From positions 1 to 51,015 of the forward strand of contig NZ_CADCSU010000139.1 of the NCBI RefSeq assembly GCF_902804475.1: 51,015 bases of DNA, written 5' to 3'. Shown piece by piece: positions 34,227-43,547 of this stretch. This stretch comes from Flavobacterium bizetiae. GTDB lineage: Bacteria > Bacteroidota > Bacteroidia > Flavobacteriales > Flavobacteriaceae. The position numbers were made by a program, and so were the translations under genes. Within the stretch, counting starts at the first letter, position 1. Every line of letters starts with the position of its first letter. Under the pieces are notes generated by a model, which worked only from the letters and a program-made list of their open reading frames with translations, searched no databases and was not told where the DNA came from.

Positions 34227-35738
34227 ATGAGAAAAAAATTCTTCATCTACGGATTCTTATTGTTTCTAATTGTTTTTGCAATCTATCTTAAAACCGATCG
34301 TGGTTTTTTACTCGTTATTATCATTCCTATCTTACTGGTTATTGGTATTTATAATGCGCTTCAGGAAAAACACGCTATTTTACGAAACTTCCCGGTTTTG
34401 GGCTATTTCAGGTATTTATTCGAAATGATTGCGCCTGAAATTCAGCAATATTTTATCGAAAGATCAACTGACGGAAGACCTTTCTCGAGAAACCAACGTT
34501 CTTTAGTGTATCAAAGAGCCAAAAATATTGATTCGAGTACGCCTTTCGGAACACAGCAAAACCTAAACCATGATAGTTATGAGGGAATAAAACATTCTAT
34601 CTTTCCGGCAAAAGTCAACGAAGAATTACCTCGTGTATTGGTAGGCGGAAAAGATTGTAAACAACCTTATTTAGCGTCTTTATTTAATGTTTCGGCAATG
34701 AGTTTTGGTTCATTAAGTGAAAATGCTGTTCGTGCGATCAATATTGGTGCTAAAAAAGGAAACTTCTACCAAAATACAGGAGAAGGTGGTTTAACTGAAT
34801 TTCATCTTGCCGGCGGCGGAGATATTACCTGGCAAATTGGTACAGGATATTTTGGATGTCGTGATGCAGAAGGAAACTTTAGCCCTGAAAAATTTTCAGA
34901 AAAAGCGAATCTTCCTAACGTAAAAATGATCGAAATTAAACTTTCGCAAGGTGCAAAACCAGGTCATGGAGGTGTGCTTCCAGCAGCTAAAAATACGGAG
35001 CAAATTGCAAAAATAAGAGGAGTTGAACCTCATACCATGATTCTTTCTCCTCCTGGTCATCATGCTTTTGCTGATATTAAAGGACTTATTCATTTTATTG
35101 CGCAATTACGTCAATTATCGAATGGGAAACCTATTGGATTTAAATTATGTATTGGAAACACAGCTGAATTTGAAGCCATTTGCCATGAAATGATTGCCGA
35201 AGATATTTACCCTGATTTTATTACTATCGATGGTGCCGAAGGCGGAACAGGAGCTGCTCCGTTAGAATTTGCTGATGGTGTGGGAATGCCTTTTGAACCT
35301 GCTTTAATATTTGTAAACAAAACTTTGGTTGGCCTAAATATTCGTGATAAAATACGCATTATTGGTAGCGGAAAAATCATTTCGGGTTACTCCATTTTAC
35401 ACGCCATTGCATTAGGTGCAGACATGTGTAATAGCGCTCGTGGATTTATGTTTTCATTAGGTTGTATTCAGGCTTTACGTTGTCATAATAACGAATGCCC
35501 TACCGGAGTTGCTACCCAAAACAAGATGCTAATGAAAGGACTTGTTGTTACCGATAAATCAGATCGTGTGTATCATTTTCATAAAAACACTTTGCATTCT
35601 GCCAATGAACTTTTAGCAGCAGCAGGCAAAAACAGTTTTGCCGATGTTGACATCAATATCTTTATGCGTGGTGATGAGTTTGGTCATTTATCCGATTCTT
35701 ATTTCCCGGATATCTTAACAAATGTTACTAAAAAATAA
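34227..35738 (+). CDS. FMN-binding glutamate synthase family protein
   Basis: A 503-aa protein with two N-terminal membrane helices (about 5-45), then a (beta/alpha)8 barrel like the FMN domain of the glutamate synthase large subunit. Visible motifs are MSFGSLSENAVRAI, the QGAKPGHGG loop, ITIDGAEGGTGAAP (FMN phosphate region) and a cysteine cluster CIQALRCHNNECP for a 3Fe-4S centre. It lacks the glutaminase and GltD parts, so it is a stand-alone GltS-like oxidoreductase of unknown electron donor. Membrane attachment is unusual for true glutamate synthase. A terminator follows. Confidence 0.9.
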   Translation: MRKKFFIYGFLLFLIVFAIYLKTDRGFLLVIIIPILLVIGIYNALQEKHAILRNFPVLGYFRYLFEMIAPEIQQYFIERSTDGRPFSRNQRSLVYQRAKNIDSSTPFGTQQNLNHDSYEGIKHSIFPAKVNEELPRVLVGGKDCKQPYLASLFNVSAMSFGSLSENAVRAINIGAKKGNFYQNTGEGGLTEFHLAGGGDITWQIGTGYFGCRDAEGNFSPEKFSEKANLPNVKMIEIKLSQGAKPGHGGVLPAAKNTEQIAKIRGVEPHTMILSPPGHHAFADIKGLIHFIAQLRQLSNGKPIGFKLCIGNTAEFEAICHEMIAEDIYPDFITIDGAEGGTGAAPLEFADGVGMPFEPALIFVNKTLVGLNIRDKIRIIGSGKIISGYSILHAIALGADMCNSARGFMFSLGCIQALRCHNNECPTGVATQNKMLMKGLVVTDKSDRVYHFHKNTLHSANELLAAAGKNSFADVDINIFMRGDEFGHLSDSYFPDILTNVTKK

Positions 35739-35744
35739 AAAAAC

Positions 35745-35774
35745 AAGCCTCTTTGCATAATCTCAAAGAGGCTT
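35745..35774. terminator. Bidirectional terminator
   Basis: Perfect 11-bp arms AAGCCTCTTTG (35745-35755) and CAAAGAGGCTT (35764-35774) between convergent genes. Confidence 0.85.
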
Positions 35775-35798
35775 TATTTTTTGCTCATTTTCTTCAAA

Positions 35799-36233
35799 CT
35801 ACAATTTTGCAGTTACTTTTTCTTTAGAATCTGCTGTGTTTTCTAAAACTGCCAGTTCTTCTTTATCTACTATTCGTTGCGCAAGAATAGCATTATTATA
35901 CGCTAAAAAGTACACATCAAATTTTACTCCTTCTTCTATTAATGCTCTCGAAATTTGATCGTTTTTGATCATTTCTTTCAACAAATCAGGAAACGATTCT
36001 TTGTAGGTTAATTTATTGGTATCGTTTTCTTCTAAATTGGTTTCAATTCTAATTTCGATTTTGTTGTCATTCAAAAATGCTTTTGCTGTCGTACTCGTAA
36101 TACCACTGCCTTTTATTGATGACGAATTATTATAAGTACTTACGTGCTCCTGAATTTTTTGCTTGGTATTTTTACAACTTACCATTAACAACACAACAAC
36201 AGCAATAAATGCGATTTGGGTAATTTTTTTCAT
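35799..36233 (-). CDS. Hypothetical lipoprotein (paralogue of 36471-36878)
   Basis: A 144-aa lipoprotein with lipobox LMVSC (Cys20) followed by KNTKQKIQEHVSTYNNSS. The mature protein is alpha/beta with KIEIRIETNLEEND, SFPDLLKEMI and GVKFDVYFLAYNNA. It lines up with the next gene at every one of these blocks, so they are a tandem duplication. A 237-bp gap with a terminator separates the two. Function unknown; no catalytic residues recognised. Confidence 0.75.
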   Translation of the reverse strand: MKKITQIAFIAVVVLLMVSCKNTKQKIQEHVSTYNNSSSIKGSGITSTTAKAFLNDNKIEIRIETNLEENDTNKLTYKESFPDLLKEMIKNDQISRALIEEGVKFDVYFLAYNNAILAQRIVDKEELAVLENTADSKEKVTAKL

Positions 36234-36420
36234 AAATTTTTAGGTTTTAGGTTATTTTTTAACTCAAACATAATGAACTTTTTAAACAAAAGCAACATCA
36301 TTTCACAAAAATAAAGCGTGTAATTATTTGACTACAAATAAATTATCCCAAAATAAACAACCATTTACACTAAACCGGGACTCGTGTCTACTACTTCTAC
36401 AGTTAAAAAACAAATAAAAA

Positions 36421-36450
36421 AAGCCGCTTTAAAAACGATTAAAGCGGCTT
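36421..36450 (-). terminator. Terminator after the second paralogous lipoprotein
   Basis: Arms AAGCCGCTTT (36421-36430) and AAAGCGGCTT (36441-36450). On the minus strand a U-run follows. It ends the GH88-lipoprotein transcript. Confidence 0.85.
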
Positions 36451-36470
36451 TGTGCAATTATAAAACTAAA

Positions 36471-36878
36471 CTATTTCTGTAATAATTCATTTATAGATTC
36501 TTTATTTATAATCTCTTTTACCAGAACTGTATTGTCACCTGCCAAAAAATAGGCATCAAATTGAATTCCTTCTTCAACAAGTTCTTTAGGGATTTCGTTT
36601 TTATTGATCATTTCTTTCAACAGCTTAGGAAACGATTGGTTCGCTTTTATCTTATTCGATTCATTCTGTTCTAAATCAGTTTCAAAACGCAATTCGATTT
36701 TATCGTCATTAATATATCCTCTGGCCGTTGTAAGCGTAACATTATCAGCTTTAAAAGTTGCGGCTGTACTATTATAAGTCTTAACATATTCCTGCAATTT
36801 TTGTTTTGCATTTTTACAGCTCACCAATACTACAACAAGAGCAAGGACACACGAAATTTGGATAATTCTTTTCATCAT
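36471..36878 (-). CDS. Hypothetical lipoprotein linked to GH88
   Basis: A 135-aa lipoprotein with lipobox VLVSC (Cys21). It shares KQKLQEYVKTYN, DDKIELRFETDLEQNE, SFPKLLKEMI and GIQFDAYFLAGDN with the 35799-36233 protein. It starts 4 bp after the GH88 stop, so it is surely cotranscribed with it. The pairing hints at a role in the same compartment, perhaps as a binding or folding accessory, but nothing in the sequence shows this. Confidence 0.75.
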   Translation of the reverse strand: MMKRIIQISCVLALVVVLVSCKNAKQKLQEYVKTYNSTAATFKADNVTLTTARGYINDDKIELRFETDLEQNESNKIKANQSFPKLLKEMINKNEIPKELVEEGIQFDAYFLAGDNTVLVKEIINKESINELLQK

Positions 36879-36882
36879 AATG

Positions 36883-38064
36883 CTATTTTTTTAATTTTTG
36901 AAGTCTTAAAAGTGCTTCAAGATAATAATAATCTGCATAATTTATAGAACAATCTATTTCGCTTCCGGCAGGTTTATGACCTGTAGAATGTAATAAAAAT
37001 GCCGAATTAACATCGCGGCTTTGATAATGATCTGAAAGTGAAACAATCATCTTTTTCGATTTTGTCAAATATTCTTTCTTAAGATTTGCATCTTTTGTAT
37101 ACGAACTCAACTCCATAAGTGCCGAAGACACAATAGCAGCAGCCGAAGCATCTCTTGGCTCATTTGGGATTCCCGGCGCATCAAAATCCCAGTACGGAAT
37201 CAAATCTTCGGTAGTTAATCTGTCTAAATAAACACGCGTTAATTTATGGGCAAAATCTAAAAACTTAGGATCTTTTGTTTCTCTGTAAACCATTGTAAAA
37301 CCATAAATAGCCCATGCCTGGCCTCTCGCCCACATACTATCGTCGCTATAACCTTGCGCAGTCCTGCCTTTTATTTTTTTACCGGTTTCATAATCGTAAA
37401 TAATGACATGATACGAACTATAATCTGGTCTAAAATGATTGTTCATCGTCGTTTCGGCATGTTTTACCGCAATGTCATACAACTTTTTATTACCTCCGTT
37501 TTTAGAAGCCCAGAAAAGCAATTCCAAATTCATCATATTGTCAATGATCGTATTATGACCACCCATTTTATTGTGAGGCCATGATATTGTAGTGCCCACT
37601 TTTGGATTAAATAATGTAGCCAAAGTATCAGCAGTTTTCAGAATAACATCTTTGTATTCCGGATTTTTTGTCAAACGATATCCGTTTCCGAAACTATTAA
37701 AAATTTGAAAGCCTAAATCATGATCATTGGCCTTACTAACCGACAAAGGTTTTAAAAACTGACTGAATTTATCCGCCTCTTTTTCCCATTTTTTATCTCC
37801 CGTTGCTTCATACAAATACCATAATTCTCCCGGCCAGAATCCGCTTGTCCAATCTTTATAATTGACAAATTTCCAGTCTTTGCTTCCATTAGGAACTGTT
37901 CGTGGAGAAGTTCCGTCATCAGGAATTACTTTTAATGTTTTTGATGCTTGTTCTGCACAATATTCGAGTTGTTTTTTTACATTAAACGAGTTGTTTTTTT
38001 GAGCATAACTTTGATTTCCTAAAAGAAATACAGCAGCAATCAGGGTAAAAAATTTTACATTCAT
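36883..38064 (-). CDS. GH88 unsaturated glucuronyl hydrolase
   Basis: A 393-aa enzyme predicted to release 4,5-unsaturated uronic acid from oligosaccharides made by polysaccharide lyases. The signal peptide ends at QSYAQ (about 21). The (alpha/alpha)6 barrel carries DWTSGFWPGELWYLYE (71-86), HDLGF with D116, IIDNMMNLELLFWAS with D175, and SDDSMWARGQAWAIYG. D116 and D175 correspond to the two catalytic aspartates of family 88. No lyase, sulfatase or SusCD pair is adjacent, so the substrate (glycosaminoglycan, ulvan, gellan or similar) stays open. Confidence 0.9.
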   Translation of the reverse strand: MNVKFFTLIAAVFLLGNQSYAQKNNSFNVKKQLEYCAEQASKTLKVIPDDGTSPRTVPNGSKDWKFVNYKDWTSGFWPGELWYLYEATGDKKWEKEADKFSQFLKPLSVSKANDHDLGFQIFNSFGNGYRLTKNPEYKDVILKTADTLATLFNPKVGTTISWPHNKMGGHNTIIDNMMNLELLFWASKNGGNKKLYDIAVKHAETTMNNHFRPDYSSYHVIIYDYETGKKIKGRTAQGYSDDSMWARGQAWAIYGFTMVYRETKDPKFLDFAHKLTRVYLDRLTTEDLIPYWDFDAPGIPNEPRDASAAAIVSSALMELSSYTKDANLKKEYLTKSKKMIVSLSDHYQSRDVNSAFLLHSTGHKPAGSEIDCSINYADYYYLEALLRLQKLKK

Positions 38065-38260
38065 GTGGTTATTTTTAGTAGATAATTTGTTTAACCGATA
38101 AATTTATAAAATAAAGTAAACTTATTTAAATGTTTGTATTTTTCGTTCCCTAAAAGTGTACTATTGATGCCTTTTTTTCTGTTGACCTTTATTAAAGCTA
38201 CAAGGATTTTCTAGAATTTTAAAAACACAATATATTAAACCAAATGCTTCCTTTTCTTTC

Positions 38261-38299
38261 TTCCTCTTTGTCAAAGTTTAAAACTTTAACAAAGAGGAA
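38261..38299. repeat. 39-bp near-perfect palindrome
   Basis: Nineteen-base arms (38261-38279 TTCCTCTTTGTCAAAGTTT, and 38281-38299) with one mismatch (38272/38288) around a single central base. There is no adjacent T-run, and it lies between divergent genes, so it is not an ordinary terminator. It could be a mobile palindromic repeat or an operator. Confidence 0.75.
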
Positions 38300-38341
38300 T
38301 TCCTCAGAATCCTTTAGTATCTACAAATAAAAGATTTAATA

Positions 38342-38349
38342 TAAATTTG
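38342..38349 (+). promoter_or_regulatory. Candidate minus-7 element of the DUF2809 gene
   Basis: TAAATTTG matches TAnnTTTG and lies 20 bp before the TTG start at 38369. Confidence 0.45.
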
Positions 38350-38368
38350 TCCCCAAACTTAACTTAGC

Positions 38369-38740
38369 TTGAAAAGAAAACGACTTTATTACTTCATCAT
38401 TCTCCTATTCATTATTTTCCTCGGAATCTTCTCCAGAAAATTTAATGCAATCCCCTTGTGTATAGGAGATTTTCTTTACGCTGTTATGATGTATGTTCTG
38501 ATTAGAATATTACTAATTAATAAAAAAGCAATTCAAATAATGATTACTTCTTTATTAATTTGTTATGCCATCGAATTTTTCCAACTCTATCAATCAGAAT
38601 GGATTATTGAAATCAGAAAAACTCTTTTTGGGAGATATGTATTAGGACAGGGATTTTTATGGACCGATATTTTGGCCTATACTTTTGGAATTCTGACAGC
38701 TTTTACAATCGAAAGAATCACTTTAAGAAACAAACTCTAA
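38369..38740 (+). CDS. DUF2809 family membrane protein
   Basis: A 123-aa protein with four hydrophobic helices and the family sequence GQGFLWTDILAYTFG near the C-terminus. The start appears to be TTG (MKRKRLYYFII); no upstream ATG is in frame and the promoter element leaves little room. Its stop overlaps the ABC transporter stop by 4 bases, tail to tail. Function of the family is unknown. Confidence 0.8.
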   Translation: MKRKRLYYFIILLFIIFLGIFSRKFNAIPLCIGDFLYAVMMYVLIRILLINKKAIQIMITSLLICYAIEFFQLYQSEWIIEIRKTLFGRYVLGQGFLWTDILAYTFGILTAFTIERITLRNKL

Positions 38741-40515
38741 TCTAGCGTTTGCGTAATTTTATCAATATTCAGACTATTTGCCATTGCCGTAAATATTTGA
38801 TAATACACGGATTTATTATCATACAGTTCGTCATGAGTTCCTTTTTCGACGCATCTTCCTTGTTCTAAAACAATGATGTTTGCTGCATCAATAATTTGAG
38901 AAATACTGTGCGAAATAATAATTACAGTCCTGTCTTTTTTAATAGCATCGAGCGATTTTTTTATTTGCTCTGTTGCTATTGCGTCTAAACTTGCTGTTGG
39001 CTCATCTAAGAAAATAATAGGTGGATTTTTTAGAAACAATCTTGCGATAGCAATACGTTGTTGCTGTCCTCCCGAAAGTAAATGCGCATCAGAATCATAT
39101 CCTTTTGGCAATTGCATCACCTGCTCGTGAATATAAGCTTTCTTGGCCGCTTCTATAATTTCAGTTTGCGTGGCATCGGGTTTTCCGTATAAAATATTTT
39201 CTGCAATTGTACCTTTAAAAATGTGATTCTTCTGCAACACCAATCCAATATTTTTGCGCAGAAAATCAGTATTATAATCATTTAAATCTACTCCGTCCAG
39301 GTAAATCTTTCCAGATGAAGGCAGGTAAAATTTATCCAATAAATTAATAATAGTACTTTTTCCGGCTCCGCTTAATCCTACCAAAGCAGTAGTTTCATTT
39401 GGTTTAATGGTAAAATCAATTCCAAAAAGTGCTTTTGTCCCATTTGGATAAATAAAATCGACATTTTTAACTCCTATAAGTCCTACTATTTTTTCAGGAA
39501 TATAATTTCCGCTGGTTTCTTTTTCATTATCCGATTCTAAAATATCAAAAAAACCTTCAGAATAAATCAAGGCATCGTTGACTTCATCATAAATACGGTG
39601 TAATTGTCTGATTGGTGCAGATACATTATTAAACAACATAATATGAAACATGATCGCACCAATTGTCATCGTATTATTCAGCACAAAATAAGCCGTTAGA
39701 ATAATGATAATAACAACGCCTATTTGTTCTACAAAGCCTTTTACACTTTCAAAAATAAAACTGGTTTTTCTGGTTTCAAGCTGATTCTCGGTCATTTCAA
39801 ACTGAATATCTTTATGACGATCTGCTTCCATAGGTTCGCGAACAAATGATTTTATCACCGTTATTGATTCAATTAGACTGATGATTCCGTTATTTTTTGT
39901 TTCGCGATAATTACGCATTCTTCGCCTAAAACCACTCAGTTTTGTAGCTTGTAACTGACTTATATAAAAGTAGATCGGAATAATACATAAACTTACCAAA
40001 CCCACATAAACATTAGCATAAAACATAATCGCCAGAGCCACAAAAGCATTGGCAAACAAAGGCAAAATATCGATAAAAAAGTTCTGAACCAATCGTGTTA
40101 AGCTGCTAATTCCTAAATCGATTCTGGTTTGCAGTTTACCGCTTTCATTTTCGTTAGAAGTATAAAACTCCATTCGATAACTCAGAATTTTTTCGACAAT
40201 TGCCTGAGATATATCCCGCGTAATAAAGATGCGCAGTTTTTCTCCGTAAAATTTCTGACCAAACTGCACCACAGAATATACCAACTCTTTCGAAAGCAAA
40301 ACGATACTTATTATACCTAATAAATGAAACCCTTCTGATAAAGGTTTATGCGCCACCATTAGATCACTAATAGAATCTACGGTATATTTTAATATTAATG
40401 CATTTACCTGAGCCGCAAACGATCCTAAAAAAGTAAGCAGCAAAGTAGCAATAACCATCTTTTTGTAAGGCTTGACAAAAGGAGTTATTTTTTTATATAA
40501 TAATGATATCTGCAT
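38737..40515 (-). CDS. ABC transporter, fused permease and ATPase (exporter type)
   Basis: A 592-aa half-transporter of the MsbA/ABCB type. Six membrane helices lie in about residues 15-315. The nucleotide-binding domain covers about 345-580, with Walker A GLSGAGKST (about 379), signature LSGGQQQR (about 474), Walker B IIFLDEPTA (about 497) and the switch histidine in IIISHS. It should work as a homodimer exporting a lipid, peptide or drug. Its promoter region overlaps that of rdgB, read the other way. Substrate unknown. Confidence 0.93.
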   Translation of the reverse strand: MQISLLYKKITPFVKPYKKMVIATLLLTFLGSFAAQVNALILKYTVDSISDLMVAHKPLSEGFHLLGIISIVLLSKELVYSVVQFGQKFYGEKLRIFITRDISQAIVEKILSYRMEFYTSNENESGKLQTRIDLGISSLTRLVQNFFIDILPLFANAFVALAIMFYANVYVGLVSLCIIPIYFYISQLQATKLSGFRRRMRNYRETKNNGIISLIESITVIKSFVREPMEADRHKDIQFEMTENQLETRKTSFIFESVKGFVEQIGVVIIIILTAYFVLNNTMTIGAIMFHIMLFNNVSAPIRQLHRIYDEVNDALIYSEGFFDILESDNEKETSGNYIPEKIVGLIGVKNVDFIYPNGTKALFGIDFTIKPNETTALVGLSGAGKSTIINLLDKFYLPSSGKIYLDGVDLNDYNTDFLRKNIGLVLQKNHIFKGTIAENILYGKPDATQTEIIEAAKKAYIHEQVMQLPKGYDSDAHLLSGGQQQRIAIARLFLKNPPIIFLDEPTASLDAIATEQIKKSLDAIKKDRTVIIISHSISQIIDAANIIVLEQGRCVEKGTHDELYDNKSVYYQIFTAMANSLNIDKITQTLD

Positions 40516-40539
40516 TTATTTTTGTTTCATGTGGCATAT

Positions 40540-40547
40540 CAAATATA
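40540..40547 (-). promoter_or_regulatory. Candidate minus-7 element of the ABC transporter
   Basis: On the minus strand TATATTTG, an exact TAnnTTTG match, 25 nt before the ATG at 40515. Confidence 0.45.
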
Positions 40548-40554
40548 AGAATTC

Positions 40555-40562
40555 TAAATTTG
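40555..40562 (+). promoter_or_regulatory. Candidate minus-7 element of rdgB
   Basis: TAAATTTG lies 46 bp before the ATG at 40608. It is only 7 bp from the divergent ABC transporter element, so the two promoters may interfere. Confidence 0.45.
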
Positions 40563-40607
40563 TGTTTTAGAATTACTCTCAAGAATCAACTTTAAAAATA
40601 TAGCATC

Positions 40608-41186
40608 ATGCAATTGGTTTTCGCCTCAAACAATCTCAATAAAATCAAAGAAATTCAAAGCATCCTAAAAGGATCTATTCAATTATTAAGTTTAGAAGAA
40701 ATTGGCTGTCACGAAGAAATTCCGGAAACTGCCGATACTATTGAAGGAAATGCCATTTTGAAAGCCAATTATGTTACCGAAAAATATGGCTATGATTGTT
40801 TTGCGGATGATACAGGCTTAGAAGTTACCGCTTTAAACGGAGAACCTGGCGTTTATTCGGCACGATATGCGGGAGAACAGCGCAATGCCGATGATAATAT
40901 GAACAAACTTTTGGATGCATTATCAGATAAAGAAGATCGAAGTGCTCAATTTAAAACCGTTATTGCTTTAAACTTAAAAGGAGAACAGCATTTATTTACC
41001 GGAATTGCAAAAGGAAACATTATTCTTGATAAAACAGGAAATCACGGCTTTGGTTATGACCCTATTTTTCAACCTGAAAATTATACTGAGACTTTTGCTG
41101 AACTGGCCTCAGACATCAAAAACACAATCAGTCATCGTGCAAAAGCAACTCACCAACTAATTGATTTTCTGAACGCAGCAAAATAA
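40608..41186 (+). CDS. rdgB: Non-canonical purine NTP pyrophosphatase (RdgB/HAM1)
   Basis: A 192-aa house-cleaning enzyme that hydrolyses dITP, XTP and similar nucleotides to monophosphates, keeping them out of DNA and RNA. Motifs: FASNNLNKIKEI (5-16), metal-binding ADDTGLEVTALNGEPGVYSA (66-85; D67, D68), GFGYDPIF (147-154) and the purine-reading SHRAKA (about 175-180). Length and motif order are standard. It starts 92 bp from the divergent ABC transporter. Confidence 0.96.
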   Translation: MQLVFASNNLNKIKEIQSILKGSIQLLSLEEIGCHEEIPETADTIEGNAILKANYVTEKYGYDCFADDTGLEVTALNGEPGVYSARYAGEQRNADDNMNKLLDALSDKEDRSAQFKTVIALNLKGEQHLFTGIAKGNIILDKTGNHGFGYDPIFQPENYTETFAELASDIKNTISHRAKATHQLIDFLNAAK

Positions 41187-41361
41187 TTGTTTAGAATACA
41201 ACATTTTAGAGCCCAAAATTTATATTTCACGACGTATTTTTCCCGAATTTTCTGGATTGTTAGAAAAAAATCGTGCTACACTAAACATAACTTTTTGATA
41301 ATCAAATCATAACAAATACATAATTCTTAAAATAGCATTAGTTTATCTGAATAATTAACAG

Positions 41362-41369
41362 TAATTTTG
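41362..41369 (+). promoter_or_regulatory. Candidate minus-7 element of the DEAD-box helicase gene
   Basis: TAATTTTG followed by CACCC, 21 bp before the ATG at 41391. Its position on the in-frame TTG at 41367 argues that the TTG is not the start codon. Confidence 0.5.
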
Positions 41370-41390
41370 CACCCTATTTTAAAAATACAT

Positions 41391-43298
41391 ATGAATAAAT
41401 TTGAACAATTAGGATTGAATGAATCGTTACTGAAGGCGATTTTAGATCTAGGATTTGAAAATCCGTCAGAGGTACAGGAAAAGGCGATTCCCCTATTATT
41501 GGAAAAAGACACAGATATGGTTGCGTTGGCTCAGACAGGGACAGGGAAAACGGCAGCTTTCGGTTTTCCGCTAATTCAAAAAATTGATGCTGACAACAAA
41601 AATACACAAGCATTAGTTTTATCGCCAACACGAGAACTTTGTTTACAGATTACCAACGAACTTAAAAACTACTCAAAATACGAGAAAGGTATTAATGTGG
41701 TAGCAGTTTACGGCGGGGCTAGTATTACAGAGCAAGCTAGAGACATTAAAAGAGGAGCACAAATTATTGTGGCTACTCCTGGGAGAATGCAAGACATGAT
41801 CAACAGAGGATTGGTTAACATTAAAAATATAGATTACTGTATTCTTGATGAGGCTGACGAAATGCTGAACATGGGATTTTATGAGGATATCGTATCTATT
41901 TTATCAGATACTCCAGATCAAAAAAGTACATGGTTGTTCTCTGCAACTATGCCACAAGAGGTTGCCAGAATTGCAAAACAATTCATGAGCGAACCGGTTG
42001 AAATTACTGTTGGAGCTAAGAACTCAGGTTCTGCAACAGTTTCTCACGAATTTTACTTAGTAAATGCACGTGATCGTTACGAAGCTTTAAAACGTTTAGC
42101 TGATGCTAACCCAGACATTTTCTCTGTGGTTTTCTGTCGTACTAAAAGAGATACACAAGCTGTAGCTGAAAAATTAATTGAAGATGGATACAGCGCTGCT
42201 GCATTGCACGGAGATTTATCTCAGGCGCAACGTGATGGTGTAATGAAATCTTTCCGTGGAAGACAAATTCAGATGCTTGTTGCTACTGACGTTGCTGCAC
42301 GTGGTATTGACGTTGATAATATTACTCACGTAGTAAATTACCAACTTCCTGACGAAATTGAAACTTACAATCACCGTTCAGGACGTACAGGTAGAGCTGG
42401 AAAATTAGGAACTTCTATTGTAATTGTTACAAAAAGTGAGTTACGTAAAATTTCTTCTATCGAAAGAATCATCAAACAAAAATTTGAAGAAAAACCAATT
42501 CCATCTGGAATTGAGATTTGCGAAATTCAATTGTTGCACTTAGCAAACAAAATTAAAGATACTGAAGTTGATCACGAAATTGACAACTATTTACCAGCTA
42601 TTAACAATGTTCTTGAAGGTTTATCTAAAGAGGAATTGATTAAGAAAATGGTATCTGTAGAATTCAACCGTTTTATTGCTTACTACAAAAAGAACAGAGA
42701 TATTTCTACTCAATCTGGAGAAAGACGCGAAAGAAATGATTCTGAGCCAAGAGAATTCAATAATAACGGAGCAGTTCGTTACTTTGTAAACATTGGTTCA
42801 AGAGATAATTTCGATTGGATGTCTCTTAAAGATTACTTGAAAGAAACATTAGACTTAGGTCGTGATGACGTTTTCAAAGTAGATGTAAAAGAAGGCTTCT
42901 CTTTCTTTAACACTGATCCTGAGCACACTGAAAAAGTAATGGAAGTATTAAACAACGTGCAATTAGAAGGACGTCGTATTAATGTTGAAATTTCTAAAAA
43001 TGATGGTGGCGGAAGACGTGACCATAACGGACGTAGCGGTGGAGGACGTAGTTCTGGACCGAGACGTGAAGGAAGTTTTGCTCCAAGACGTGAAGGTTCT
43101 GGTGGTGGATTCAGAAGCGACAGAAACTCTGCTCCTAGAGAAGGTGGTTTCAGAAGCGACAGAAACTCATCTGCTCCAAAAAGAGAAGGTGGTTTTAGAA
43201 GTTCAGCTCCAAGAAGCGAAGGTGGTTCAGACAGAGCTCCAAGACGTTCTGAAAGCTTTGGTGATTCACCAAGACCAAGAAGACCAAGAAGAGATTAA
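41391..43298 (+). CDS. DEAD-box RNA helicase with DbpA domain and RG-rich tail
   Basis: A 635-aa ATP-dependent RNA helicase, probably for ribosome assembly or mRNA turnover. It has the Q motif region, AQTGTGKT (motif I), PTRELC (Ia), TPGR (Ib), DEAD (II), SAT (III), ARGID (V) and HRSGRTGRAG (VI). A DbpA-type RNA-binding domain covers about 462-535 (YFVNIGSRDNFDW). A low-complexity Arg/Gly/Ser tail runs from about 540 to 635, with repeated GGFRSDRN units. The tail should bind RNA nonspecifically. I chose the ATG at 41391 (MNKFEQLGL); the TTG at 41367 is inside the promoter. A strong terminator follows. Confidence 0.96.
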   Translation: MNKFEQLGLNESLLKAILDLGFENPSEVQEKAIPLLLEKDTDMVALAQTGTGKTAAFGFPLIQKIDADNKNTQALVLSPTRELCLQITNELKNYSKYEKGINVVAVYGGASITEQARDIKRGAQIIVATPGRMQDMINRGLVNIKNIDYCILDEADEMLNMGFYEDIVSILSDTPDQKSTWLFSATMPQEVARIAKQFMSEPVEITVGAKNSGSATVSHEFYLVNARDRYEALKRLADANPDIFSVVFCRTKRDTQAVAEKLIEDGYSAAALHGDLSQAQRDGVMKSFRGRQIQMLVATDVAARGIDVDNITHVVNYQLPDEIETYNHRSGRTGRAGKLGTSIVIVTKSELRKISSIERIIKQKFEEKPIPSGIEICEIQLLHLANKIKDTEVDHEIDNYLPAINNVLEGLSKEELIKKMVSVEFNRFIAYYKKNRDISTQSGERRERNDSEPREFNNNGAVRYFVNIGSRDNFDWMSLKDYLKETLDLGRDDVFKVDVKEGFSFFNTDPEHTEKVMEVLNNVQLEGRRINVEISKNDGGGRRDHNGRSGGGRSSGPRREGSFAPRREGSGGGFRSDRNSAPREGGFRSDRNSSAPKREGGFRSSAPRSEGGSDRAPRRSESFGDSPRPRRPRRD

Positions 43299-43320
43299 TA
43301 TTTTAATATCTTGAAATACA

Positions 43321-43358
43321 AAATCCCAAATTCCAAACATAACTGGAATTTGGGATTT
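43321..43358 (+). terminator. Terminator of the helicase gene
   Basis: Perfect 15-bp arms AAATCCCAAATTCCA (43321-43335) and TGGAATTTGGGATTT (43344-43358), then a T-run. Confidence 0.9.
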
Positions 43359-43547
43359 TTTTTTGCTATAAGAATTTTAATCTGGATAAAAATTAGATCC
43401 AGAACAATGCAATCTAAATTTCTTTATCCTATTTTATTTAAATATAAAAAGCAGCATTAGTAGCTTTGTTAATTTTCTGATAATTATATTCGAAGTCTGC
43501 GAAATATTTAATCCCTATTTAGTACTTTTAGAGCTTTAAATCAGGAT

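Larger units (their letters stand above)
38065..38368. other. Divergent spacer with a long palindrome
   Basis: 304 bases between GH88 and DUF2809. It holds a 39-bp near-perfect palindrome (38261-38299) and a plus-strand minus-7 element (38342-38349). I found no promoter I trust for GH88. Confidence 0.6.

Noticed and set aside
41367..41390. TTG start for the DEAD-box helicase
   Set aside because: It lies in the TAATTTTG promoter element; MNKFEQLGL at 41391 is a normal helicase start.
42982..43314. 110-aa frame overlapping the helicase tail
   Set aside because: Frame-shifted shadow of the RG-rich repeats; low-complexity product.
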